Shown: positions 17,894 through 31,056, counted from the stretch's first letter. The stretch: DNA of 64,000 bases from Bacillus halotolerans (GCF_001517105.1 NZ_LPVF01000012.1:434001-498000), one strand, 5' to 3'. Notes: generated by a model not told the origin, from the letters alone. Numbers and translations are program-made.

Positions 17894-19426
17894 TTGAATG
17901 CAGCAGACATGTTTTCTTCTTATCTCAGTAAGTTGCCAAACCTCATCATTGCTTTGCTTGTCTTATTAATCGGATGGGCTATCGCCAAAATCATTGAAAA
18001 AGCGGTGTACAAAGGGCTCAGAAAAACAAAAATCGACGACAAGATCTTTGCTGAGAAAAAGCCGTCACGCTATTCATCAGAAAAAATCGTAAGCAAGGTC
18101 GTTTATTTTATCGCTTTGATTATCGTCTTTATTTTATTCTTTAACATTTTGCACCTGACAACAGTGGCTTCGCCTTTTGTCAGCATGCTTTCTGCTATTG
18201 CAGCTGCTGTTCCGAGCCTGCTGAAGGCCGGATTGATTCTGCTGTTAGGCTGGGCGGCAGCTTCTGTGTTAAGCTTTCTTGTCAAAAAAATCGGGATGAA
18301 GCTGAACACGAGCGAAAAACTGCGCAAATGGAACTTGGTATCTGAAGGGAAAGATATTCACCAGGCAGTTAACGCCGCTTCACAAATTGTCTTTTATCTT
18401 GTGCTGCTCATATTCTTGCCGGGAGTCTTATCTTCGCTGAATATCAGCGGAATTTCAGGCCCGTTTACAAATATGATGGAAAGCGTACTCGCTTTTCTGC
18501 CGAAATTATTCGCTGCGGCGCTGATCGTTTTAATCGGCTGGCTCATCGCCCGCCTGGTCCGTGACATCATCACGAATTTCCTAGCAAGCATCGGTACAGA
18601 AAGATTCGCTGCTCGTATGGGATTATCCATTTACTTAAAGGATACAAGCCTTTCTGCTGTCATCGGAACCATTGCTTATGTGCTGATTTTCATTCCGGTT
18701 GTCATTTCAGCGCTTGATCGTCTTGATGTCGCCGGCATTTCTCAGCCAGCCGTCTCTATGCTCAATACCATCTTAAACATGCTTCCGAATATCATTATCG
18801 CCATCGTACTGATTTTAGCCGGTATATGGGCCGGAAAATGGGTAAACACAATGGTGTCCGGACTGCTCCGCCGTGCAGGCTTTGATTCTTTATTAGGAAA
18901 AATGGGCGTAGAACCTGGCGCATCCGCAAAGCTGTCACTCTCCCAAGTTGTCGGTATGATTGCGCAAATCATTGTGATCCTGCTGTTTACAGCCGAGGCG
19001 CTGCAAGTTGTTCAGCTGCATTTACTTGTTGAGATCGCTGGCGGCATCATCGCGTATCTGCCGAATGTCCTTGTCGCAGTATTTATCCTCGGAATCGGCC
19101 TTTACGCCGGAGAATTGGTGCGCAAGGTACTGGCCAGCATGATCAAAGGTCAGGAGTTCAAATCTTTAGCTGCGATTGCAAAGTATACAATCATCGCACT
19201 GGCTTTCTTTATGGCCCTTGATCAGCTCGGAGTCGCTGACACAATTGTCAATTCCGCATTTATCATCGTGCTTGGCGGATTCGCACTTGCATTCGGTTTA
19301 TCATTCGGTCTTGGCGGAAAGGATTTTGCTTCACGTTATCTTTCTAAATTCGAACGCAAAATTCAAAACACTGAAGTTGATACGAAAAACCGTTCAAAAC
19401 AAAATCCTTCCAATGACATGAATTAA
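17894..19426 (+). CDS. ygxB: Polytopic membrane protein with repeated conserved TM-helix modules
   Basis: This 510-residue integral membrane protein corresponds to B. subtilis YgxB, of unknown function. It is built from an internal repeat seen five times: LPNLIIALLVLLIGWAIAKI, VPSLLKAGLILLLGWAAASV, LPKLFAAALIVLIGWLIARL, LPNIIIAIVLILAGIWAGKW and LPNVLVAVFILGIGLYAGEL. Such conserved TM helices occur in proteins linked to small mechanosensitive channels, and the C-terminal GGFALAFGLSFGLGGKDFAS resembles the MscS pore helix. TTG at 17894 has AAAAGGAG at 9 bases; the longer upstream frame has no site. Its role in osmoadaptation is plausible but unproven. Confidence 0.85.
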   Translation: MNAADMFSSYLSKLPNLIIALLVLLIGWAIAKIIEKAVYKGLRKTKIDDKIFAEKKPSRYSSEKIVSKVVYFIALIIVFILFFNILHLTTVASPFVSMLSAIAAAVPSLLKAGLILLLGWAAASVLSFLVKKIGMKLNTSEKLRKWNLVSEGKDIHQAVNAASQIVFYLVLLIFLPGVLSSLNISGISGPFTNMMESVLAFLPKLFAAALIVLIGWLIARLVRDIITNFLASIGTERFAARMGLSIYLKDTSLSAVIGTIAYVLIFIPVVISALDRLDVAGISQPAVSMLNTILNMLPNIIIAIVLILAGIWAGKWVNTMVSGLLRRAGFDSLLGKMGVEPGASAKLSLSQVVGMIAQIIVILLFTAEALQVVQLHLLVEIAGGIIAYLPNVLVAVFILGIGLYAGELVRKVLASMIKGQEFKSLAAIAKYTIIALAFFMALDQLGVADTIVNSAFIIVLGGFALAFGLSFGLGGKDFASRYLSKFERKIQNTEVDTKNRSKQNPSNDMN

Positions 19427-19429
19427 AAA

Positions 19430-19463
19430 AATGCGTGTGCCCAGCAGGGTGCACGCTTTTTTA
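19430..19463 (+). terminator. Terminator of ygxB
   Basis: GCGTGTGCCC / GGGTGCACGC imperfect stem followed by T6, directly after the stop codon. Confidence 0.8.
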
Positions 19464-19537
19464 GGGAAATTCCTTTTTTTTCATTTTATAATAGATTATG
19501 ATAAGATATAGAAAATGTCTTATTCCGAGGTCTTAAT

Positions 19538-19978
19538 ATGAAGTTAACAAATTATACAGATTATTCATTACGAGTTTTGATTTTTCTTGCTGCAGAACGT
19601 CCCGGAGAACTTTCAAATATAAAACAGATTGCCGAAACGTATTCTATTTCAAAAAATCATCTCATGAAAGTCATATACAGGCTCGGTCAGCTCGGATATG
19701 TAGAAACGATACGCGGACGGGGCGGCGGCATACGTTTAGGCATGGATCCTGAAGACATTAATATCGGAGAGGTCGTCAGAAAAACAGAAGACGATTTTAA
19801 TATTGTTGAATGTTTTGATGCGAATAGAAATCTCTGCATTATTTCTCCAGTGTGCGGCTTAAAACACGTGCTTAATGAAGCGCTTATGGCCTATCTTGCC
19901 GTTTTAAACAAATATACGCTGCGAGACCTTGTCAAAAACAAAGACGAAATTATGCAGCTTTTGAAAATGAAGGAATAG
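19538..19978 (+). CDS. nsrR: Nitric-oxide-sensing Rrf2-type repressor NsrR
   Basis: NsrR (YhdE) is a [4Fe-4S] repressor that loses DNA binding on reaction with nitric oxide and controls nasD and hmp. The 146 residues have the Rrf2 winged helix (about 1-60) and the three cluster cysteines C92, C100 and C106 in ECFDANRNLC...SPVC, with D8 as the likely fourth ligand. All ligands are intact. It starts at ATG 19538 after CCGAGG, and a hairpin follows the stop. It stands alone between ygxB and lytF. Confidence 0.95.
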   Translation: MKLTNYTDYSLRVLIFLAAERPGELSNIKQIAETYSISKNHLMKVIYRLGQLGYVETIRGRGGGIRLGMDPEDINIGEVVRKTEDDFNIVECFDANRNLCIISPVCGLKHVLNEALMAYLAVLNKYTLRDLVKNKDEIMQLLKMKE

Positions 19979-20000
19979 TTGATGATTCCTTCTTTTTTTA
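19970..20000 (+). terminator. Terminator of nsrR
   Basis: AAGGAAT / ATTCCTT stem overlapping the last codons of nsrR, followed by C and T7. Confidence 0.7.
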
Positions 20001-20052
20001 TGCCCTTTTTCCTGCTTTCTGTTAAGATAATATGACTGATTTTTAAAAAAGG

Positions 20053-20080
20053 CAAAACGATGAGTTGAATCTGCCGATAT
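20053..20080 (+). promoter_or_regulatory. SigD promoter of lytF
   Basis: CAAA, 16 bases, GCCGATAT; the -10 is a perfect SigD match. SigD control of lytF (cell separation, expressed with motility) is established in 168. Confidence 0.88.
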
Positions 20081-20130
20081 AAAAAAGAAACAGCATATTC
20101 AAAATCATTGGGGGAAAAAGGAGAGCTCAG

Positions 20131-21576
20131 ATGAAAAAGAAATTAGCAGCAGGGCTGGCAGCATCCGCGATTGTCAGCACAACACTAGCGATTACACCCG
20201 CTGAAGCAGCAACGATTAAAGTCAAAAGCGGAGATTCCTTATGGAAGCTGGCGCAAAACTACAACACAAGTGTAGCGGCCATCACATCCGCCAACCATCT
20301 TTCGACTACCGTCCTGTCAATCGGCCAGACGCTTACCATCCCAGGCAGCAATTCCGGCACTTCATCATCTTCTTCAGGCTCAACAGCAAAGAAGAGCGGA
20401 AATTCTGTTTACACAGTGAAAAGCGGCGATTCACTATGGCTGATTGCCAATGAGTTTAAGATGTCGGTACAGGAACTGAAAAAGTTAAACGGATTGAGCA
20501 GCGACATGATTCGTGCAGGGCAAAAATTAAAAGTATCCGGAAAGGTTTCTTCAAATTCCAGTTCCGGCACTTCAAGCAGCTCTAAACCATCTAAATCGAG
20601 CTCAAGCTCTTCAGCTTCGACTGGCACTTACAAAGTGCAGCTAGGTGATTCGCTTTGGAAAATCGCGAACAAAGTCAATATGTCCATCGCTGAATTGAAG
20701 GTATTGAACAATTTAAAATCAGATACCATTTATGTGAATCAAGTGTTAAAAACAAAATCAGCGGGTTCTAATTCGTCATCCAAAAACAATTCATCCAAAT
20801 CAAATCAATCAGCGTCAGCAACAACGAAGTACACCGTAAAAAGCGGAGACTCACTTTGGAAGATCGCAAACAAATATAACCTGACTGTACAGCAAATCCG
20901 AAACAGCAACAATCTGAAATCAGACGTTCTGTACGTCGGACAAGTGCTGAAGCTGACCGGCAAATCAAGTTCCAGCACATCAACAACACCGTCTTCGTCA
21001 AATTCAAGCTCCGGCACAACGACGACTACATATACGGTGAAGAGCGGTGATTCCTTATGGGTGATCGCTCAAAAGTTCAATGTGACAGCCCAGCAGATCC
21101 GGGAGAAAAACAACTTGAAAAACGATGTCTTACAAATCGGCCAGAAGCTCACGATTACAGGCAAAGCTTCATCTTCAAATTCAAGTTCCGGATCTTCAGG
21201 CAGCACGATCTCAACAAGCGCGAAGATTAACAAAATGATCGCGGCCGCTAAGGAGCACCTTGGTGTTCCATATCGCTGGGGAGGAACAACACCGGCCGGA
21301 TTTGACTGCAGCGGATTCATTTACTATGCGCTAAACAAAGTGACTTCTGTGTCCAGATTAACGGCGGCTGGCTACTGGAACACCATGAAACCTGTCAGCC
21401 AGCCTGCAGTCGGAGACTTTGTCTTCTTTTCGACATACAAAGCCGGCCCTTCTCATGTCGGGATTTACCTCGGAAACGGGGAATTCATTAATGCCAACGA
21501 CTCAGGGGTTGTCATTTCAAATATGAACAACTCATACTGGAAACAGCGCTACCTCGGAGCAAAGCGTTATTTCTAA
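20131..21576 (+). CDS. lytF: Cell-separation D,L-endopeptidase LytF
   Basis: LytF (CwlE) cuts the D-gamma-glutamyl-meso-diaminopimelate bond in peptidoglycan at septa and poles. The 481 residues contain a signal peptide ending at AEA (about 29), five LysM repeats each opening near V-K-S-G-D-S-L-W and separated by Ser-rich linkers, and an NlpC/P60 domain from about 365. The catalytic cysteine is C393 (FDCSG) with the SHVGIY histidine. Linker lengths differ a little from what I remember for 168, as expected for Ser repeats. The ribosome site is AAAGGAGAG. This gene is intact, unlike its paralogue lytE 6 kb away. Confidence 0.96.
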   Translation: MKKKLAAGLAASAIVSTTLAITPAEAATIKVKSGDSLWKLAQNYNTSVAAITSANHLSTTVLSIGQTLTIPGSNSGTSSSSSGSTAKKSGNSVYTVKSGDSLWLIANEFKMSVQELKKLNGLSSDMIRAGQKLKVSGKVSSNSSSGTSSSSKPSKSSSSSSASTGTYKVQLGDSLWKIANKVNMSIAELKVLNNLKSDTIYVNQVLKTKSAGSNSSSKNNSSKSNQSASATTKYTVKSGDSLWKIANKYNLTVQQIRNSNNLKSDVLYVGQVLKLTGKSSSSTSTTPSSSNSSSGTTTTTYTVKSGDSLWVIAQKFNVTAQQIREKNNLKNDVLQIGQKLTITGKASSSNSSSGSSGSTISTSAKINKMIAAAKEHLGVPYRWGGTTPAGFDCSGFIYYALNKVTSVSRLTAAGYWNTMKPVSQPAVGDFVFFSTYKAGPSHVGIYLGNGEFINANDSGVVISNMNNSYWKQRYLGAKRYF

Positions 21577-21580
21577 AAAC

Positions 21581-21618
21581 AAAACTGTATGGCCTTTGTC
21601 GGCTGTACAGTTTTTTTT
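21581..21618. terminator. Terminator between lytF and yhdC
   Basis: AAAACTGTA ... TACAGTTTT with T8; convergent genes on both sides. Confidence 0.75.
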
Positions 21619-21619
21619 A

Positions 21620-21943
21620 TTAAAGACGAAACACATTGATGCTGATCATATGTTTTGTCACAGGGTGAAAATAAACTTCCGCACGCACGGAAAATGTTTC
21701 ATCATTCTGTTTGACGGTCACCCGAAAGACATCCTTTGTCTGCTGGTCATTCACCTCGGTCCGCCCCATATAGGCGTAATCGGAAAAAGAAGCCCCTTTA
21801 TATTCATCTTGAATTTTACTCCAAGCGAGCTGTTCCCACTTTTGGACAGACTCGTTCATGTTTTCTGAATGCCCTTTTGCAGCCATCGATAAGATGAGTA
21901 AACCGCAAAACAGAAGCGCAATGGCATACGGCAGAGATTTCAT
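21620..21943 (-). CDS. yhdC: Conserved small secreted/anchored protein YhdC
   Basis: A 107-residue protein with an N-terminal hydrophobic segment (about 4-20, [15 protein letters not shown]), so either a signal peptide or a membrane anchor, then a domain rich in charged residues ([20 protein letters not shown]). It looks like a small extracytoplasmic protein of unknown function. The frame continues upstream to 21976, but GGAG stands 9 bases before ATG 21943. Confidence 0.82.
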   Translation of the reverse strand: MKSLPYAIALLFCGLLILSMAAKGHSENMNESVQKWEQLAWSKIQDEYKGASFSDYAYMGRTEVNDQQTKDVFRVTVKQNDETFSVRAEVYFHPVTKHMISINVFRL

Positions 21944-22144
21944 GTTTTCAGTCTCCTGTACCCAGATTATTTTCATCTTAGGTTTTCCAAAACCGCTTGC
22001 TTCATTCAGACATTTTCATTTTATGTCTCCCTCATATTGCTACCCCAGTTCTGACGCAGACGCCAAGTTTTGCCCCGTCAATAACAGCTGATGCGGCATA
22101 AACTAATCCTGAACTTCTCACACAGGAAAGGAGAAGCGATTGAT

Positions 22145-22387
22145 ATGGATTATGCTGATTACGACAAAGCATTGTATTACACCCATCGTTCCCAATGGGA
22201 TAATTTATTAATTTTAATGGTGCGGACAGAGGATGATTTGTTATCAAAACGAATTGAGCATTTTTTGCATGCATACCATTTTGAACAGGATTATGCTGTA
22301 TTAGAAAAGGTGCTGTATTCTCTTCTCCGCTATATTGATCATGCCACTGAGCTGACATATGAGGATCAATTAGCGCTTCTCACATAA
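22145..22387 (+). CDS. yhdB: Conserved small acidic protein YhdB
   Basis: An 80-residue soluble protein without a recognised domain; it is rich in Tyr, Asp and Leu and predicted to be helical (YTHRSQWDNLLILMVRTEDD). The ATG at 22145 follows AAGGAGAAGCG; the longer frame from 22091 has no site. It is convergent with yhdA. Function unknown. Confidence 0.8.
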   Translation: MDYADYDKALYYTHRSQWDNLLILMVRTEDDLLSKRIEHFLHAYHFEQDYAVLEKVLYSLLRYIDHATELTYEDQLALLT

Positions 22388-22388
22388 A

Positions 22389-23567
<1,179 letters not shown>

Positions 23568-23571
<4 letters not shown>

Positions 23572-24710
23572 CTCACTGTTCTTCCTTTCTGATTGGTAAG
23601 CGGAAGCCTGACAGACAGCTTCGTGCCAGCTCCAAGCTCTGACTCAATGAAAAATTCCGCGCCGGCTTTTTCTGCCCGCTCTTTCATTCCTTTGATGCCA
23701 AGTGAAGGCAGTCCGTCGTGCGCTTCATAACGAAATCCTGCCCCATGATCGATAATATCCAGGGCTGCATAGGACGAAGAAGCAGTAATTCTGACATATG
23801 CCGTATCAGTCCCGGCATGCTTTTTGCAATTATTGAGGGCTTCCTGCACGACACGCCACAGCATATGCTCCTCTTCATCACGAAGGTCCGGACATCCTTT
23901 TTGTGTAAAGACGACATTCAATCCGATCAGAGTGCCGTAGCTTTTAATGGCTTCAGCCAGCCCTTTTTCCAATCCTCCGGGGCGAAGCTGCCAAATTAAG
24001 GACTTCATTTCAGCCAGCGCGTCCTGCGTTAACGTTTGAATAAAATCAATCATTTGCTGCAGGGTCTCTTCTTGTGTTAATGTCTTTGCCGCTTTTGCTG
24101 TTAAACTGACGGAAAACAGCATCTGGTTGACTGAATCATGCAGCTCCTGAGCGAGACGGTTCCGCTCCATTAAAAGAGCGTTTTTTTGTTTGTATTCAGC
24201 AAGCCTCATCCGCTGTAGCGCCGTTCCGATCTGAAAAGCAACTGCCTCCAGCAAATGAAGCTCCTCCTCATCAAAAAGTGTCTTTCCGGCCGCCGCCACA
24301 TTTAATAAACCAAACCGTCTGTCTCCATCTTCTAAGGGAACGGTTGCATGATGCGTAATCCCTTCTGTGTCAAAACAATGCAGCTCTTCAGCTGATTCTA
24401 TGCGTTTACAGTTCATAATATTGGCTGCTTTTCTAAGTCCGCCGTTATTGAATTTCGTCAGGCAATAGCACTCCCCTTCACACATCAGCACTTTTTCCCT
24501 CCTGCTTAAAGCAGGCGGCAGGTATGCGTCTGCCGCTAATGTATAGGAACCGTCCTCTTCAATGAGAAAGATCCATCCAGACTGAAGATTCGTTAAGCTC
24601 AGCAATTCTTTTAACACTTCATTCAGCGTTGCTTTGACATCGTGTCCTTGATTCAAAGTCTCGGCAATGGTTTTCAGCGTTCTTAATTTTTCCACCCTCG
24701 GTTTGGTCAC
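23568..24710 (-). CDS. yhcY: NarL-type sensor histidine kinase YhcY with a cysteine-bearing GAF domain
   Basis: A soluble sensor kinase without membrane helices: GAF domain (about 17-170), HisKA_3 dimerisation domain with H191 in RLAQELHDSVNQ, and a HATPase domain (about 280-375) with DIIDHGAGF and LGIKGMKERAEKAGA. The GAF part has five cysteines (C77, C81, C83, C101, C112), suggestive of redox or metal sensing. GTG at 24719 abuts the GGAG; GTG at 24710 is 8 bases away and is used, giving 380 residues. Start of the operon yhcY-yhcZ-yhdA. Confidence 0.9.
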
Positions 24711-24814
24711 GTCTCTCACTCCGACTATGGTTATTATCTAAGATTATACCAGTTTTTTGAATATTGTTACTTCACATGAAGGATGATTTTCTTTCAGACT
24801 TTTGGATGAGAAAT

Positions 24815-24852
24815 AGAAAAAAGCTGGATCACATTGCGTGATCCAGCTTTTT
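24815..24852. terminator. Terminator of pgcA
   Basis: AAAAAAGCTGGATCA / TGATCCAGCTTTTTT, 15-bp perfect stem with a T run just after the pgcA stop. Confidence 0.9.
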
Positions 24853-24857
24853 TCAAA

Positions 24858-26603
24858 TTATTTTGCTGTTGCTTCGACAATTTCGTCAACTGTCTTCATG
24901 ACATCGTCAGAAAGTGCGGCAAGACGCTGTTCACTGTCTTGTAGGGATGTTCCTTTTACAGCGAAATAAAATTTGACCTTCGGCTCAGTACCAGAAGGAC
25001 GGAGGCAGAACCAAGATCCGTCTTCCAAGAAATATTTCAATACATTTGATTTTGGCAGGTCGATGGCTTCTTCTTTATTTTCCGTCAAAACCATCCGTTT
25101 GCTTACAGCGTAATCCTCTGCTGAGACAACCTGTTTACCGGCCATTGTTTGCGGCGGATTTTGTCTGAAGGAAGCAAGAATCGCTTCAATCTGCTCCGCT
25201 CCCTGTTTTCCTTTCAGCGTCAGTGATTTCAGCCCTTCACGGTAAAAACCATATTCTTTGAAGATATTCATTAACGCTTCGTATAATGACGTTCCTTGTT
25301 TCTTATAGAACGCGCAAACCTCAACTGCCAAAAGTGCGGCCTGAATGGCATCCTTGTCGCGGGCGAAATCTCCGATTAAATAACCATAGCTTTCTTCATA
25401 TCCGAATTGGAAAGTGTACTGGCCTGAGGCTTCGTATTCTTTAATCTTTTCACCGATAAACTTAAAGCCCGTCAGTGTATCAATCGTATCGAGTCCGAAT
25501 GAAGATGCGACATCGCGGCCGATTTCACTTGTTACGATTGTTTTCAGAACGACGCCATTCTCAGGCAGGATTCCTTGTTTTTTCTTTTCAGAAAGCAAAT
25601 AATGAAGCAGCAGGGCACCGGTTTGGTTTCCTGTCAGCACTGTATATTTGCCTTCATCATTTTTCACCGCAATGCCAAGGCGGTCCGCATCCGGATCTGT
25701 TGCAATAAGAATATCTGCATTTTGCTCTTCGCCGAGCTTAATAGCGTATTCAAATGCAGCATGCTCTTCCGGGTTCGGAGATGTTACAGTTGAAAAGTCC
25801 GGATCTGGCAGTTCCTGTTCCTTCACGACCGTGATATTTTGATAGCCGAGGGCTTCAAGTCCGCGTCTGACCGGTTTGTTTGCGGTTCCATGCAGCGGAG
25901 TGAAAACCACTTTCACATCCACTTCTCCGGATAACTCAGGGTGAACGGAAATAGATGTCAGTTTTTCAGTATAGACCTTATCAATCTCTTCACCGATGAT
26001 CTTTATTAAGCCTTTTTCTTTTAACACTTCTTCATCTTCGACTGTGATTGTCAGTTCATTTTCGATGGCGTTTACCTGCTCAATGACGATGTCTGCTTCA
26101 CGCGGAGGCAGCTGGCCGCCGTCATCACCGTACACTTTGTACCCATTATATTCAGGCGGGTTATGGCTAGCCGTCACAACAATTCCTCCGTAAGCGTTCA
26201 GTTGTCTGACAGCGAATGACAGCTCCGGCGTCGGGCGAAGCTCATCAAATACGTACGTTTGGATGCCTTGTGCAGCAAGCGTTTTTGCCGCTTCCATCGC
26301 AAACTCCGGTGACTTATGGCGGGAATCATACGCAATGACAACGCCCCGTTTTTTCGCTTCCTCACCCTGCTGCAAGATGTATGCCGCAAATCCCGCTGAT
26401 GCCTTGCGCACCGTGTAAATATTCATCCGATTCGTACCGGCGCCAATTTCTCCGCGCATACCCCCAGTTCCGAATTCAAGGTTTTTATAGAAGCAGTCTT
26501 CAAGAGCCTGATCATTCCCCTCTAATTCAGTGAGGAGCTTTTTTAATTCAGGATCTAAATTTTCTGTCTGTTTCCAGCGTTCATAGCTCTTTCTCCAAGT
26601 CAT
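24858..26603 (-). CDS. pgcA: Alpha-phosphoglucomutase
   Basis: PgcA (YhxB) interconverts glucose-6-phosphate and glucose-1-phosphate, feeding UDP-glucose for teichoic-acid glucosylation and glucolipid synthesis. The 581 residues have all family loops: the phosphoserine S146 in [15 protein letters not shown], the metal loop DPDADRLG, the sugar loop GYEESYGYL and the phosphate-binding [12 protein letters not shown] near the C-terminus. GGAGG lies 7 bases before the ATG. Monocistronic. Confidence 0.96.
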   Translation of the reverse strand: MTWRKSYERWKQTENLDPELKKLLTELEGNDQALEDCFYKNLEFGTGGMRGEIGAGTNRMNIYTVRKASAGFAAYILQQGEEAKKRGVVIAYDSRHKSPEFAMEAAKTLAAQGIQTYVFDELRPTPELSFAVRQLNAYGGIVVTASHNPPEYNGYKVYGDDGGQLPPREADIVIEQVNAIENELTITVEDEEVLKEKGLIKIIGEEIDKVYTEKLTSISVHPELSGEVDVKVVFTPLHGTANKPVRRGLEALGYQNITVVKEQELPDPDFSTVTSPNPEEHAAFEYAIKLGEEQNADILIATDPDADRLGIAVKNDEGKYTVLTGNQTGALLLHYLLSEKKKQGILPENGVVLKTIVTSEIGRDVASSFGLDTIDTLTGFKFIGEKIKEYEASGQYTFQFGYEESYGYLIGDFARDKDAIQAALLAVEVCAFYKKQGTSLYEALMNIFKEYGFYREGLKSLTLKGKQGAEQIEAILASFRQNPPQTMAGKQVVSAEDYAVSKRMVLTENKEEAIDLPKSNVLKYFLEDGSWFCLRPSGTEPKVKFYFAVKGTSLQDSEQRLAALSDDVMKTVDEIVEATAK

Positions 26604-26705
26604 AATTCGTCCTCCTATGTATCAGCCATATGCCATTATTTTAATATGAAGAGAGCGTCTCTGTCACTTGATATCTTGAGATCTGACGCTTTCTGGCTCA
26701 TAAAA

Positions 26706-26735
26706 GAAAAAACGGGCTGCAGACAGCCCGTTATT
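26706..26735 (-). terminator. Terminator of glpD
   Basis: ACGGGCTG, 4-base loop, CAGCCCGT, flanked by a long T run on the minus strand. Confidence 0.88.
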
Positions 26736-26736
26736 T

Positions 26737-28401
26737 TTATTGTTCGACCGGTACAACCGCATCGTGTAATAGCTTGTTAAGGTTTTCTGTATGTTTGTTT
26801 TGCGTCTGCTCATCCCACTGGAATCGCTCGCTCATAAAATCAATAACGGCGTCTTTATATGTTTTTACCCAATTGATATCAAAAAATAAACGTCCCGTTC
26901 TGCGGACAAAGAAGTCAGCAGGCGTTGCAGTCAATTCTTCTTCAATGCTGTATTCTGCCTCGGCAAGGATATGAACCGGGATATTTCGCTTCACAGCCTC
27001 GTCTTTCAGTGCCTCGACCCGATTAAAGACACGCTCTACGTTGGAGCCGTATCTGATAGCCAGCTGTTTCGCATCCTTTTCTGATAAGCCGGCCGCAATG
27101 CCTTCTTTCGTTTTCGCCGTCACGAAGGATGCAAGGTTTTTAGAACCGCCGACGTGCCCGCCTGAAATCGGCATGTTTTTCGTTTTGCATGGGCCGAAAT
27201 CCTTTTCGCCTTCCTCTTTTAATCGATCACGAACAAGGTCGACAATGTGCTCCGCCATTTTTCTGTACCCGGTCAGCTTACCGCCGGCAATAGTAATCAA
27301 GCCTGAATCTGACGTCCAAATTTCATCTTTGCGTGAAATCTCGGAAGGGTCCTTTCCTTCTTCATGAATGAGCGGACGCAGGCCAGCCCAGCTTGATTCG
27401 ATATCATCCGCTTTCATATTCAGTTCCGGGAACATGTAATTGATTGAATTGATGACGTAATCGCGATCCTCAGTTGTCATGCGCGGATGCTCCAAGGCCT
27501 CTTTGTAAACAGTATCGGTTGTGCCCACGTATGTTTTGCCTTCACGAGGAATAGCAAACACCATGCGGCCGTCCGGTGTATCAAAATATACCGCTTGTTT
27601 CAAAGGAAAGACAGATTGGTCAAATACAAGGTGAATACCTTTTGTATGCTGAAGGTGCTTTCCGTTTTTAGAATGGTCTTTTTCTCTGAGCTGGTCTACC
27701 CAAGGGCCTGTCGCATTGACGATTTTTTTCGCGTATACTTTATATTCTTTTTTCGTCAAAACGTCTTCAATTAATACACCGACTGCTTTGCCTTTTTCAT
27801 AAAGGAGTTCTTTTACTTTGGAATAATTCACAGGCTCTGCCCCGAATTTGACCGCTTCCTTCATGACCTCTATTGTCAGTCTCGCATCGTCAGTGCGGTA
27901 TTCAACATAGTAGCCGCCGCCTTTTAAACCGTCTTTTTTCACCAAAGGCTCTTTTTGCAGCGTTTCTTTTGCTGAAAGCATGCTTCTGCGTTCTGATTTT
28001 TTTACGCCGGCTAAGAAGTCATAAACTCTTAAACCGATAGAGGTTGTGAATGAGCCGAATGTGCCGCCTTTATGAAACGGAAGCAGCATCCATTCCGGTG
28101 TGGTAACGTGCGGGCCGTTTTCATAGACAATCGCCCGCTCTTTCCCTACCTCAGCGACCATTTTCACTTCAAATTGTTTTAAATAGCGCAATCCGCCATG
28201 AACCAATTTTGTTGATCTGCTTGATGTTCCAGCCGCGAAATCCTGCATTTCGCTGAGTGCGACCTTCATGCCCCTTGATGCCGCGTCAAGAGCTGTACCA
28301 GCTCCTGTAATTCCTCCTCCGATGATAAATAGATCATATTTTTTTTTCGTCATGTCTGTCAGCATGCGATCCCGCTCAAGACTTGAAAATTGATTTTTCA
28401 T
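26737..28401 (-). CDS. glpD: Aerobic glycerol-3-phosphate dehydrogenase
   Basis: GlpD is the membrane-associated FAD enzyme that oxidises glycerol-3-phosphate to dihydroxyacetone phosphate and passes electrons to menaquinone. The 554 residues start with a dinucleotide fold ([20 protein letters not shown]), followed by the family block [17 protein letters not shown] and later [20 protein letters not shown] precedes the ATG at normal spacing. The gene has its own leader terminator controlled by GlpP, and a TATAAT at 28530-28535 (minus strand) that probably serves its promoter downstream of glpK. Confidence 0.97.
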   Translation of the reverse strand: MKNQFSSLERDRMLTDMTKKKYDLFIIGGGITGAGTALDAASRGMKVALSEMQDFAAGTSSRSTKLVHGGLRYLKQFEVKMVAEVGKERAIVYENGPHVTTPEWMLLPFHKGGTFGSFTTSIGLRVYDFLAGVKKSERRSMLSAKETLQKEPLVKKDGLKGGGYYVEYRTDDARLTIEVMKEAVKFGAEPVNYSKVKELLYEKGKAVGVLIEDVLTKKEYKVYAKKIVNATGPWVDQLREKDHSKNGKHLQHTKGIHLVFDQSVFPLKQAVYFDTPDGRMVFAIPREGKTYVGTTDTVYKEALEHPRMTTEDRDYVINSINYMFPELNMKADDIESSWAGLRPLIHEEGKDPSEISRKDEIWTSDSGLITIAGGKLTGYRKMAEHIVDLVRDRLKEEGEKDFGPCKTKNMPISGGHVGGSKNLASFVTAKTKEGIAAGLSEKDAKQLAIRYGSNVERVFNRVEALKDEAVKRNIPVHILAEAEYSIEEELTATPADFFVRRTGRLFFDINWVKTYKDAVIDFMSERFQWDEQTQNKHTENLNKLLHDAVVPVEQ

Positions 28402-28437
28402 TATTACGTTTCCTCCTTGTTGTCACGGTAAGTAAAT

Positions 28438-28496
28438 AGAAAAAGAGACCACAACAGCCAAAGTGCATGTTCACACTTTGGTGCTGTGGTCTCTCC
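28438..28496 (-). promoter_or_regulatory. GlpP-controlled leader terminator of glpD
   Basis: In the untranslated leader the minus strand holds AGAGACCACAGC-ACCAAAGTG ... CACTTTGG-GTTGTGGTCTC, a stem of about 20 bp followed by T5. In 168 GlpP with glycerol-3-phosphate prevents termination here and stabilises the mRNA (established). Confidence 0.85.
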
Positions 28497-28548
28497 TCAT
28501 CTCAGGACCGTTCTTATTAACTTGTAACCATTATAACATACTCTTATT

Positions 28549-30057
<1,509 letters not shown>

Positions 30058-30882
30058 TTAAATATATTTTGAATTTGATAGTGTTTGAGCTGCATGTTTT
30101 TTCGTATAGCCATAGAGTCCTAACAATACCACAACCAATACAACGCTTACAATCCAGAAACTGCTTGTAATCTGCCCCTGAAACGCGGCGCTGTAAAATA
30201 CACCGCCGAATGATCCGCCCAAAATCGGGCCGGCAACAGGAACCCATGCGTACTTCCAGTTTGATGAGCCTTTCCCCGGAATCGGCAGAAGTGCGTGGGC
30301 AATCCGCGGACCTAAGTCGCGGGCGGGATTAATTGCATATCCCGTGGTTCCTCCAAGAGAAATACCGATAGCAACGATGAGAAAACCGACGATTAAAGGG
30401 TTAAGTCCCTCTGTAAACTCATTTGCCCCAATCGCCAAAATTCCAAGCACAAGGACAAATGTCCCAATAACCTCACTTAAAACGTTTGCAAACGTATGCG
30501 GAATGCTGGGTCCGGTTGAAAAAACACCCAGCTTGGCAGCGGAATCATCGGTAGACTTCCAATGCGGCAGGTAATGCAGGTAAACAATTACCGCACCGAT
30601 CATTGCACCGATCATTTGCGCCGCAATGTAAACCGGAACCTCTTTCCACGGAAAATCACCAACAAAAGCAAATGCTATCGTTAACGCGGGATTGAGATGG
30701 GCGCCGCTGATGCCGCCGACCGCATAAGCGGCCATTGCCACACCTAATCCCCATCCAAATACAACAACAATCCAGCCAGATTGATATGAAAGCGATTTCT
30801 TCAAATTGACTCCTGCACAAACACCTGCGCCAAAAATAACAAGCAGCATCGTACCGATTAGTTCTCCCCAAAATGCTGTCAT
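30058..30882 (-). CDS. glpF: Glycerol uptake facilitator
   Basis: GlpF is an aquaglyceroporin that lets glycerol enter by diffusion. The 274 residues form six transmembrane helices and two half-helices with the paired NPA-type motifs (SGAHLNPALT and YAINPARDLGPR), the D in the second being the mark of glycerol facilitators. First gene of glpFK. An AGGAGG site precedes the ATG. Confidence 0.96.
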   Translation of the reverse strand: MTAFWGELIGTMLLVIFGAGVCAGVNLKKSLSYQSGWIVVVFGWGLGVAMAAYAVGGISGAHLNPALTIAFAFVGDFPWKEVPVYIAAQMIGAMIGAVIVYLHYLPHWKSTDDSAAKLGVFSTGPSIPHTFANVLSEVIGTFVLVLGILAIGANEFTEGLNPLIVGFLIVAIGISLGGTTGYAINPARDLGPRIAHALLPIPGKGSSNWKYAWVPVAGPILGGSFGGVFYSAAFQGQITSSFWIVSVVLVVVLLGLYGYTKKHAAQTLSNSKYI

Positions 30883-30929
30883 AGATAATTCCTCCTAAGG
30901 TTGCGATTAAGAAGTATGATAGAGAATAA

Positions 30930-30992
30930 AAAAACCACAACAAACCGCTTTACGGATGTATAACTTTTACCGTAAAGAGCTGCTGTGGGTCT
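30930..30992 (-). promoter_or_regulatory. GlpP-controlled leader terminator of glpFK
   Basis: Minus-strand leader: CCCACAGCAGCTCTTTACGG pairs with CCGTAAAG...GTTTGTTGTGG and is followed by T7. It shares the GAGACC(C)ACAGC start of the glpD leader hairpin, so the same antiterminator should read both. Confidence 0.82.
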
Positions 30993-31027
30993 CCGGATTC
31001 TCCATCACATTGTATTAACCTAGTGCA

Positions 31028-31056
31028 ATTGTATCAGCGGATGAAAGCGGTGTCAA
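31028..31056 (-). promoter_or_regulatory. SigA promoter of glpFK overlapping a CcpA cre site
   Basis: On the minus strand TTGACA, 17 bases, TACAAT is a near-perfect SigA promoter. Overlapping its -35, TGACACCGCTTTCA (31042-31055) matches the cre consensus TGWAANCGNTNWCA with one mismatch, which explains glucose repression. The -35 overlaps the glpP stop codon. Confidence 0.85.

Noticed and set aside
20200..21180. Regularly spaced repeats in lytF (and lytE) that could suggest a CRISPR-like or tandem-repeat array
   Set aside because: They are in-frame LysM domains and Ser-rich linkers of known autolysins, with degenerate repeats and spacing of about 200 bp.
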